From Silene conica (lineage: Eukaryota > Streptophyta > Magnoliopsida > Caryophyllales > Caryophyllaceae): DNA of 64,000 nucleotides. Location of the stretch: contig CM055319.2 of the NCBI GenBank assembly GCA_029255685.2, positions 14,478,247-14,542,246 on the forward strand. The letters run 5' to 3'. The stretch's first letter is position 1, and every line of letters begins with the position of its first letter. The notes under the pieces are model-generated. The model was not told the origin of the DNA. It saw only the letters and a program-made list of their open reading frames with translations, and did not search any database. The translations under genes were made by a program, and so were the position numbers. Of this stretch, positions 1 to 7,981 are shown in pieces.

Positions 1-125
1 ATAGGAGTGTTGGAAAACATCCCTGTCCGTATTGACAGGTTCTTCTTCCCAGTTGACTTTGTAGTTTTGGACATCCCAGAGGATGCCCATATACCTATAA
101 TTTTAGGAAGACCCTTCCTTCACAC
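1..125 (+). pseudogene. Athila-like gag-protease fragment
   Basis: This stretch is nearly identical to 10217-10341, inside the protease region of the gag-protease frame at 7982-10858. It encodes the end of a retroviral-type aspartic protease, including IPIILGRPF. Homology stops abruptly at about 125, where CACTA-1 sequence begins. It is either the end of a gypsy copy lying mostly upstream of the window or a piece moved by rearrangement. It cannot be the natural left flank of CACTA-1, because the right flank of CACTA-1 is LTR sequence. Confidence 0.85.
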
Positions 126-520
126 AACAGATACGTCAGATTGCGACTGAAATTAGCGACCACAAGCGGTCGCCCTTCTAATTTTAGCGACCAATTTCAG
201 TCGCACGCCCTTAGTCGCAGGCTGTAGTCGCTTTTAGCGACCGATATTGGTCGCCAAATTTAGCGACCGGTGAAAAAAAGGCGGGCGACCGATAGTGGTC
301 GCTAATTTAGCGACCGACTGCGGTAGCTAAATTAGCGACCGATTTCAGTCGCCAATTTAGCGACCGTTTTCAGTCGCTAAATTGGCGACCGATTTCAGTC
401 GCTAATTTAGCTACTGACAGCGGTCGCTAAGTGGTCGCCAATGAAAAAAAAGTTACAGGGGTTTAGCGACCGACAGTGGTCGCTAATTTTACATGTTCGG
501 TCGCTAATTTTACATGTATT
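126..520. repeat. CACTA-1 left subterminal repeats
   Basis: About twenty direct and inverted copies of a unit close to TTAGCGACCGA and its complement TCGGTCGCTAA, often paired into short palindromes with AT-rich spacers. In CACTA elements such arrays are the binding sites of the TNPA-type protein. From 521 to 758 no repeats or genes are visible; this is 3' non-coding DNA of the TNPA-like gene. Confidence 0.85.
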
Positions 521-758
521 TGCCCGTAAAATTCGGTTTTGTCCTAGCCAAATCCGTAGCTACTACCGTAAAACCTGCAAGCAAACCAAAGAAGAGCAGC
601 GCACAACCCAATTGATGCCAAATCTGATCGCTTAAATAAATAAAAGTGATTTGGATTACAAAGTACGAAATTCAAGCACTAAACTTAAAATTATCCAACA
701 CTAAACTTAAAATTATCCAACACTTAACATAAGAGTCACTAAAAACAAGAGTCACAAA

Positions 759-2338
759 CTACGACACTGGAAAAGATGCTCCCGCCCCACTGCCACCTCC
801 ATAATCGGGATCTCTTGGATCCCGATCCTGTGGACGCCAACCGCTGTTACAATTAGCAAAGTAGGAAGACATCCTTTCCATCTCTTCTTTCATTCTCCTC
901 AGCTCTTCATCTCGTTCGGCGTCCCTTCTATCCTTCTCAGCTAGTTGCATCTGAAGGTGACTGACCAAACCAGGAACATAGGGTTGATGCTGGGACGAGG
1001 ACCCTCTTCTTGCCGGCGGTTCATAAAAGAGCTCTTTAGCTGAACCGGCTCCATAGACTCCTCCTTTTTGAAAACCGTCTACCAATTCATACCATAGCTG
1101 ATTGTCGGAGATGTCAGGGTTCGCCTTCTTTCGTTTAAGAAATGTTTCCTACAAAAAAAATGAAACATTATTAATAATATATACAATAACACTTACATAT
1201 AAATAAATCATTGATTATAAATCATTTTTTAAATGCTTTATACAATAACACTTACATATAATTCGCGATCTCCAGCATTTACGAAGACGAACCCTTTCCT
1301 TCCCTTTTTGGCATGTGTCTCAAGGAAGAGATCTACAACCGATTGTAGCTGGCCCTTATTTTTCCTTGCCTATAAAAATAATAATAAATTCATGAAGTGT
1401 TAGTCAGTTAATTAAAATTTAAAGCTAAATATATACTTCAAGATAAAAGTGATAAATTAAATCACAAGAGTAAATACTTACAGTTACCGTCACGCGTTCA
1501 TGGAATGACTGAGACCCACCATAATGAGTAGCGCCAACCTCCGCTTCGGGATCATTTCCACCCCTCTTGTTCGCCTTGTTCCGCGCCGACTTTTGCTTGA
1601 ACTCAGGACTTTCTCTGTACTTAGTGAATTCTTCATATGACTGACCTACAATCCAATAAAATAGAAACGATTACTATAAATTAAAAAAATGTTAAACTTT
1701 TTATTTTAATACGATTATTAATAAATTAATACCTTTCATGAACGTTGGCGGAGTCTTCCTCCTCGACACCTTATACATAATGTCCTTCAGCCTCCTTTGA
1801 CCAACATCATTGAATCGATCCCAAGCCAGTCGATCAAGCGCACTTGGCCAATAGAAGACACGCTACCAAAAAAAGAAGAGTTATTAGAGAAACAAATCAA
1901 CCATGAATTTATAAAAAATAAATAATTAAAGTAAAGACTTATATACGTACCCGAAAGGCGTTGTACCACATCTCCTTGTCCTCGTCACTAGCATTCGTCC
2001 AACAAGTGACGCCGTGAACCATGTTCTCTTGAATGCTATTGGTGACGCCACGAACCGTTGTTTGATGTTTAAACCTGAAACCAAACATGAATGTTAATTA
2101 ATAAGACTAGTTTGAATAAAATTAATAAATAAATAAACAACTAGTGAATAAAAAATTACCAAAGACCCGTCGGATCAAGGATGATCCTGCCGTCAGTATG
2201 GCGGGGTACACGGACCTCCTCCTCCTCCTCACTGTCAGTCGACACACGGACCTCCTCCTCCCCCTGTGATCGGGCCGAGCTACTGTCCCCGCCACTACCA
2301 CTAAAACCGCCCCGTTGCCTGCCTCCTCCACGAGCCAT
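759..2338 (-). CDS. TNPA-like protein of CACTA-1 (plant transposase Ptta/En/Spm family), six exons
   Basis: Second gene of the CACTA element; in this family it encodes the DNA-binding accessory that recognises subterminal repeats. I infer six minus-strand exons: about 2158-2338 (ATG at 2336-2338; Gly/Arg-rich then acidic N-terminus), 1951-2075, 1731-1862, 1493-1646, 1257-1370 and 759-1149 (stop at 759). Each junction shows GT and AG signals. Segments such as DKEMWYNAF, LDRLAWDRFNDVGQRRLKDI and HYGGSQSFHERV match the conserved Ptta/En/Spm domain. The last exon encodes a coiled coil (LQMQLAEKDRRDAERDEELR) and ends in a Gly-rich tail. No internal stop was seen. Exon edges are by eye. Confidence 0.8.
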
Positions 2339-2451
2339 GTGAACCTATAATTGCAGGAAAAATGTTAACATACATATATATAACATAATAAATAATGTTG
2401 GTAAAAAACAGGACCTAAATAAATATATAGGATGAAAACCTCATACTACTT

Positions 2452-5400
2452 TTACTCATCATCATCATCATCATCGTCATCCTCTTCTTCTTCTACCTCC
2501 TCCTCCTCGTCATCATCCTCTTCCTCCTCTTCTAACTCTTCATCATTATTATCTTGTAACTGATCTTGCCCCTCCATTTCATCATCTTCTAGCTCCTCTC
2601 CCGATTCTATCTCATTTCCATAAATGACTTCTTGATCTACTGGAGACAGAATGGACTCTGATACAACTTCTTCTTGGAAAAAGGATGTGTCGACTTCTGA
2701 TCGCGCCTTTGTTTTAATTACCGCACACCAATTCTTTTGTTGTCTATCTTTACTTGTGCTAGGTGACGATGCATAATAAATTTGCTGAGCTTGTTGTGCA
2801 AGTATAAATGGATCATATTTAGAATAGGTTCGAGTGTGATTCACTTCTACAAGCTTGTAGCGATCATGGACTCTCGTTCCAGCTACAGAATTATCTCTCC
2901 ATTGAATCTTGAATAAGACAGCTTTGTAACCCCGTTCACGCCCATTATAGCACAACTCAAAGATATCCTCTAATATCCCATAGTAGTCGTTGCCATCAAG
3001 AGAAGAAATAGTAACGCCATAGTTGCATTTAGCCTTACTTTTCCCGTAGTCGAATGTGTGAAACTTAAACCCATTAACTAAATAATGCTTCCACGTGACA
3101 ACCTTTCGAGAAGGACCCAAAGCCAAGCATCTAACCACATCATCTTGGATATTTAGCTTAACTACATGTTTTCGAAACCAACCTGGAAACTGTTCCTCGT
3201 GTTTACTCCAAACATCCTCTCTTTTAACATTAGGGTGATCAGTCATGAAATCTTTCACAAATTTTGCTTCATATGGCTCCAAAACCTCACAATTAGATAG
3301 GACATAAAGGTGAGCACGATTATACTCCTTGTCATCCAGAAATCTTGTTCCCCCAGCAGAAGAACACCCTTCATCATCTTGCACATGAAAACACTTGGGT
3401 ATACTTGTATCTAACTCATCCGCTTCTTCAATGTTCAAGTCTTTTGCTTTGGTGTCAATATGTTTTTCAAAGTAAAAAGAGCAAAAATTGGCAATTTCTT
3501 CCGTTAGATATGCATTGCAAATAGAACCTTCCACACGAGCTTTATTACCAATTTTCTTTTTCACATGATTAAGAAACCTTTCGAAAGGATACATCCACCT
3601 ATACTGAACGGGTCCACCAACTTTAGCTTCATATGGCAAATGAATGGGTAGATGCTCCATCGAATTGAAAAAAGAAGGCGGAAATATCATCTCAAGTTTA
3701 CACAAAATTTCTGGAATTTGGTCTTCCAAACGAATCATGTCATCAACTGATATCGTGGAAGAACACAAGTCTCTGAAAAATTGACTAATTTCTGTAACTG
3801 CATTCCAAACGGTGGTCGGGAGTAAATTTTTCAAAGCCACTGGTAACAAGCGCTCCATGAAAACATGACAGTCATGACTTTTCAACCCTCTTAACTTCAA
3901 TTCTTTTAAATCAACACATCGGCTGAAATCTGAGGCATAGCCATCGGGAAACTTCAAGTCTTTTACCCAATCGCACAATACCTTTCTTTGAGCTTTGTCA
4001 AGGGTAAATGGTGCTTTTGGCATTGACCCATCCATACGAATGTGAAGTTTAGGACGATCACAAAATTTTTTCAATTCTATTCTTGAGCCAATATTGTCAC
4101 GTGTCTTTCCTTTAACATCCATAATCGTATGAATAAGTAGCTCAAAGAAATTCTTCTCTATGTGCATCACATCCAAATTGTGTCTGATCAACTTTGTTTT
4201 CCAATAGGGTAGGTCCCAAAAAATACTTCTTTTAAACCAACCACTCTTTTTCTTTTTTAGCTCTCTAAATTCTTCTTCAGTCCCATCGTTGGTAGATGGC
4301 AATTCACGTATAGCCTCCCAAACTGCATCACCTGGGAGTCTATCCGGAGCATCCTCAAGCACCTCCTTTCCTTTTAAGAAGGCTTTTTTGTTCTTTCTAT
4401 GGACATGCCCATCCGGTAAGAAGCATCTATGGCAATCAAACCAACTAATCTTTTTAGAATTAGGGAGGTAAAATGCTTTGCTATTATCCATGCAATAAGG
4501 GCATGCCATTCGCCCCGCTGTTGCCCAGCCTGATAGCATACCGTACGCAGGGAAATCACTTACAGTCCACAGCAATGAAGCTCTTAGTTGGAAGTTTTGC
4601 TTCTTGGACACATCAAATGTTTCGATACCGACTTCCCATAGATACTTCAGTTCTTCCACCAACGGTTGTAAATAGACATCCAAGTTATTTTTTGGGTTGT
4701 GAGGACCGGGAATAAGTAGAGAGAGGAAAATAAATTGTCTTTTGGAACATAGCCAAGGAGGTAAGTTGTACGGTGTAAGCATTACAGGCCAACACGAGTA
4801 CGGTCTACCAAATTGACCAAAAGGGTCAAACCCATCCGTACACAAGCCAAGTCTCACATTGCGAGGTTCCTCGGCAAAATCAGGATACAAACTATCAAAA
4901 CGCTTCCACTCCTCTCCGTCACTCGGGTGACACATCTTTCCTGGTGTACGGGGGTTTTCTTTGTGCCATCTCATTTGGTTGGCAATATTTTTCGTGGCAT
5001 ATAACCTTTGAAGTCTTGGAGCTAGGGGAAGATAAATTAATGGGTGTAATGATATTGGTTTCTTTGTTTTTCCACTCTTCTTACCCTTTTTTCCCTTCAA
5101 GATAATATTTCCCTCACTTGTCTCATATCTATCACTTTGACATTTCTTACATTTGGTTAGCAACGCATCATCTTTCCAAAAAAGCATACATCCTCCAGGA
5201 CATGCGTCAATCTTTTCATGTGGAAGCTGAAGACCTTTGACCACTTTTTTGGTATTGTAAAAATTACGGGTCATAATGTTATTATCGGGTATAACATCTT
5301 CAATTAAAGTAGCAATACTGTCAACCGCTTTAAACGGCATATTGAACTCACATTTTAACGTTACTATCCTCGATGCAACTTGCAACAATGACATTCTACT

Positions 5401-5853
5401 CCCCTCATATAAAGTTTTCTCGGAGTCCCTTAGCATATCAAAAAAGGCTTTGGCTTTTGGGTTTGGATCTTCTTCCTCGGTTATAGGTACACGATCGGGA
5501 TTAGTGAAAACATTCGACTCAAAGGCATCAAGTACCATTTCTCTATATGGGTTCTCGGGTTCAGAAGAGTGTTCGGGATCAGAAGAGTATTTTTCCCCAT
5601 GTGATATCCAGTTGTAATAGTTTGGAAAAAACCCATTCGTAATAAGATGTTCTTCTACTTCTACCTCAGGTAAATATTTTAAGTTTTTACATTTAGTACA
5701 AGGACACCTAAGTTTGCGTTGTTCGAAATCATATGATTCTGAACATCTAGCAAATTCAATAAACCCACGAACTCCCTTTACAAATCTAGCATTGGGACGT
5801 TTCTTCTTATCTACTCTTTCTTCGTACATCCAGCTACGTTCAAATCTCTTCAT
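2452..5853 (-). CDS. TNP2 transposase of CACTA-1, 1133 residues, uninterrupted
   Basis: Catalytic transposase of the CACTA superfamily, which cuts and rejoins the element at its CACTA termini in the nucleus. The N-terminus (residues about 5-90) is a transposase-associated domain with the Cys pair CPCTKCKN. The TNP2 core spans about 200-600 and shows GLCTDGFDPFG (336-346), IPGPHNPKNNLDVYL (381-395), WTVSDFPAYGMLSGW (about 429-443) and HNLDVMHIEKN (558-568). A DUF4218-like region follows (about 690-820) and a DUF4216-like region near 960-1050. The C-terminus ends in about 60 mostly Asp/Glu residues, encoded by trinucleotide-rich DNA at 2455-2540. Family members often have introns; this copy is one open frame. 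The upstream region holds a 220-bp hairpin. Confidence 0.93.
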   Translation of the reverse strand: MKRFERSWMYEERVDKKKRPNARFVKGVRGFIEFARCSESYDFEQRKLRCPCTKCKNLKYLPEVEVEEHLITNGFFPNYYNWISHGEKYSSDPEHSSEPENPYREMVLDAFESNVFTNPDRVPITEEEDPNPKAKAFFDMLRDSEKTLYEGSRMSLLQVASRIVTLKCEFNMPFKAVDSIATLIEDVIPDNNIMTRNFYNTKKVVKGLQLPHEKIDACPGGCMLFWKDDALLTKCKKCQSDRYETSEGNIILKGKKGKKSGKTKKPISLHPLIYLPLAPRLQRLYATKNIANQMRWHKENPRTPGKMCHPSDGEEWKRFDSLYPDFAEEPRNVRLGLCTDGFDPFGQFGRPYSCWPVMLTPYNLPPWLCSKRQFIFLSLLIPGPHNPKNNLDVYLQPLVEELKYLWEVGIETFDVSKKQNFQLRASLLWTVSDFPAYGMLSGWATAGRMACPYCMDNSKAFYLPNSKKISWFDCHRCFLPDGHVHRKNKKAFLKGKEVLEDAPDRLPGDAVWEAIRELPSTNDGTEEEFRELKKKKSGWFKRSIFWDLPYWKTKLIRHNLDVMHIEKNFFELLIHTIMDVKGKTRDNIGSRIELKKFCDRPKLHIRMDGSMPKAPFTLDKAQRKVLCDWVKDLKFPDGYASDFSRCVDLKELKLRGLKSHDCHVFMERLLPVALKNLLPTTVWNAVTEISQFFRDLCSSTISVDDMIRLEDQIPEILCKLEMIFPPSFFNSMEHLPIHLPYEAKVGGPVQYRWMYPFERFLNHVKKKIGNKARVEGSICNAYLTEEIANFCSFYFEKHIDTKAKDLNIEEADELDTSIPKCFHVQDDEGCSSAGGTRFLDDKEYNRAHLYVLSNCEVLEPYEAKFVKDFMTDHPNVKREDVWSKHEEQFPGWFRKHVVKLNIQDDVVRCLALGPSRKVVTWKHYLVNGFKFHTFDYGKSKAKCNYGVTISSLDGNDYYGILEDIFELCYNGRERGYKAVLFKIQWRDNSVAGTRVHDRYKLVEVNHTRTYSKYDPFILAQQAQQIYYASSPSTSKDRQQKNWCAVIKTKARSEVDTSFFQEEVVSESILSPVDQEVIYGNEIESGEELEDDEMEGQDQLQDNNDEELEEEEEDDDEEEEVEEEEDDDDDDDDE

Positions 5854-6017
5854 TTTAATCTAGATAATATATAATAATTAAACCAAACACACAACAATAA
5901 TTTCAATTCAATAAGAATTCAACAAATAATAAGTTCAAGCTAAGAATTCAATCAAGTCAATATATGTACTTAAAGATTTCAATTGGGTCCTTATCACTCC
6001 AACCTAAACCCATCAAT
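5854..6017. other. 5' non-coding region of the TNP2 gene
   Basis: AT-rich DNA between the TNP2 start codon and the hairpin. It probably holds the 5' untranslated region; no clear promoter element could be assigned. Confidence 0.5.
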
Positions 6018-6237
6018 GTATATTTCAAGTCACTAGCAAATACATAATTGTGAATTTATTAGTGGGGAAAAAAAATTTGGCAGCAATTCCCTTAAGTTCT
6101 TCAAATACACAATGTGAAATAAATTTGTATTTATTTCACATATGTATTCGAAGAACATAAAGAAATTGTTACCAAACTCTTTCCCCACTAATAAATTCAC
6201 AAGTATGTATTTACTACCTAAGTGACTTGAAATATAC
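6018..6237. repeat. 220-bp imperfect inverted repeat upstream of TNP2
   Basis: The outer 17 bp are perfectly complementary: GTATATTTCAAGTCACT at 6018-6034 and AGTGACTTGAAATATAC at 6221-6237. The arms stay about 85 percent complementary to a centre near 6128, with runs such as GTGAATTTATTAGTGGGGAA. It could be a small foldback element inside CACTA-1 or a transcribed hairpin that yields small RNAs. Confidence 0.85.
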
Positions 6238-6414
6238 AAAGACAGTCCCAAAATGGGGACTATTCATGAATTTCTCCTAACGAGTAATTCATGAACGGGT
6301 ACTAGGTCAATAGTAATTCAATTCTTGCACGGAAAATATTCACAATAACTTACAATAACATACAAACATAATAATTAACATCACAAAATCATCCTAGAAA
6401 TCTAATTACTAACT

Positions 6415-6870
6415 ATACTCATCATCCAATTTTCCCCAATTTCTAACCCTAATCACAATAACACCCAATTTTTTTCCAATTAACTAACTAAAAACATCCT
6501 AAAAACATCTTAATAATCTAATTACTAACTAAAATCATCATCCAATTTTCCCCAATTTCTAACCCTAATCACAATAACACCCAATTTTTTTTCAATTCAC
6601 TAACTAAAAACATCCTAATAATCTAATTACTAACTAAAATCATAATCCAATTTTCCCCAATTTCTAACCCTAATCACAATAACACTCCATTTTTTTTCAA
6701 TTAACTAACTCAAAACATCCTAAAAAGCATCCTAATAATCTAATTACTAACTAAAAGCATCCTAATAATCTAATTATTAACTAAAAGCATCCTAATAATC
6801 TAATTACTAACTAAAAGCATCCTAATAATCTAATTACTAACTAAAAGCATCCTAATAATCTAATTACTTG
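6415..6870. repeat. tandem repeats in the CACTA-1 5' region
   Basis: About three copies of a roughly 100-bp unit containing CCAATTTTCCCCAATTTC and CTAACCCTAATCAC, followed by about five copies of a 30-bp unit containing GCATCCTAATAATCTAATTA. The shorter unit is derived from the end of the longer one. No coding potential. Confidence 0.85.
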
Positions 6871-7107
6871 TTTGAATTACAATAATACTATAAAGAGATT
6901 TAATACATAATTAAAGTTAGTAAATCGACACAAACCTGAAAAAGGAGTAAAATGTAGGTGAACGGCGGTGGTGGGTGGTGCGGTGGCGTTGCGGTGGTCC
7001 GGTATAAGGACTATCGGTCGACGGGTTTAGGGGGGTTTGAGGTTTTTTCTTTTTCAAACTTACGCAATAATGGGAATGACGGGTTGAAGAGGCGAGAAAA
7101 AAAATAT

Positions 7108-7442
7108 AACAGGGGGTTAGCGACCGAAATCGGTCGCTAAATTCGGTCGCTAAATTTAGCGACTGAATTCGGTCGCTAAATTCGGTCGCTAAATTTAGCG
7201 ACTGAAACTAAACGCGGTCGCTAAATTTAGCGACCGAATTCGGTCGCCAAATTCGGTCGCTAAACTGGCGCAATGGTTCTTTTTGGATTCCCGCGGATTT
7301 TTTCAGATAAGATTGGGATAGGCTTTCGGTCGCTAAAATTAGCGACCGACGTCGGTCGCCCGCTTTTTTTTTTTCGGTCGCTAATTTGCGACTACCATTG
7401 CGGTGGCAGGTTTGGTCGCTATCTGGGGTAATTCTTGTAGTG
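7108..7442. repeat. CACTA-1 right subterminal repeats and right TIR
   Basis: Repeats of AGCGACCGAAATCGGTCGCT type, some perfect palindromes, lead to the terminus ATTCTTGTAGTG at 7431-7442. The next base (7443) continues as LTR sequence matching 14017 onward. The target duplication cannot be read because the left end is gone. From 6871 to 7107 no further structure was seen. Confidence 0.88.
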
Positions 7443-7855
7443 GATTTAGGAATCACCCTTATTGTTGACACCCAATAATTGTGAGACCTAGGAACTAATA
7501 GCATAGGCCGAAAGGAGCTATTAGGTAGCATAGACTTAAAAAGATATGTTACGCCCTCTTACGCGACTGCAATACATGTTGACCTTAGGATTTATTTTAC
7601 CTTAGCTATTTATTACCCAAACATCCTAGCATCCCTTTTTATATATTTTAATCTCATCTTTATTTTCTTGTTTTATTTTTATCTTTGCTTTAGACTTAGA
7701 AATCAACAATCAAACCCCCAATTTGTTACTTTGAACATCAACATCAAACAATAAACATTCCCCACCTCTCTGTGGTTCGACCCTGACTTTCACTATCTAT
7801 AGTTTAAGTTTAGGAATTATAAATTTATCTTTGGTACCCTCAACGACGGGCATCA
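7443..7855 (+). repeat. 3' part of the gypsy-1 5' LTR
   Basis: Collinear with 14017-14429. Ends in GGGCATCA, five bases before the primer-binding site. The LTR start (TGATACGTG) is not present here. Confidence 0.92.
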
Positions 7856-7860
7856 AATTT

Positions 7861-7878
7861 TGGCGCCGTTGCCGGGGA
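7861..7878 (+). promoter_or_regulatory. primer-binding site, tRNA-Asp type
   Basis: TGGCGCCGTTGCCGGGGA is complementary to the 3' end of plant tRNA-Asp(GTC) including CCA. This primer is typical of the Athila/Tat branch of Ty3/gypsy elements. It marks the start of minus-strand DNA synthesis. Confidence 0.9.
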
Positions 7879-7981
7879 GGTGACGCCAGTGTTTATTGTT
7901 TTTTTTTGTTTTTGTTTCTCTTTGTTTAAGGAACTTTTTGTTCCTTAAACCTTCTCACCTTTTTCTTGTAGTTTCCATCTT

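Larger units (their letters stand above)
126..7442 (-). mobile_element. CACTA-1, En/Spm-type DNA transposon lacking its left terminus
   Basis: The right end reads ATTCTTGTAGTG (7431-7442), the reverse complement of a CACTACAAGAAT terminus. Both ends carry dense subterminal repeats built on TAGCGACCGA and TCGGTCGCTA. Between them lie the standard CACTA gene pair on the minus strand: a TNP2 transposase and a TNPA-like protein. The matching CACTACAAGAAT is absent at the left; the repeats begin directly after a gypsy fragment with about 15 bp of unexplained junction sequence. The element is therefore probably immobile in cis, although its genes look intact. It is inserted in the 5' LTR of gypsy-1. 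Confidence 0.9.

Noticed and set aside
441..635. 64-codon open frame near the left edge
   Set aside because: It lies partly in CACTA-1 subterminal repeats and has no protein-like pattern.
2122..2331. Arg-rich 69-codon frame overlapping the TNPA-like first exon
   Set aside because: Shadow frame of the GC-rich first exon, which splices in a different frame.
6430..6700. Telomere-like CTAACCCTAA words
   Set aside because: They occur once per 100-bp repeat unit, not as a tandem TTTAGGG array, so they are not an interstitial telomere.
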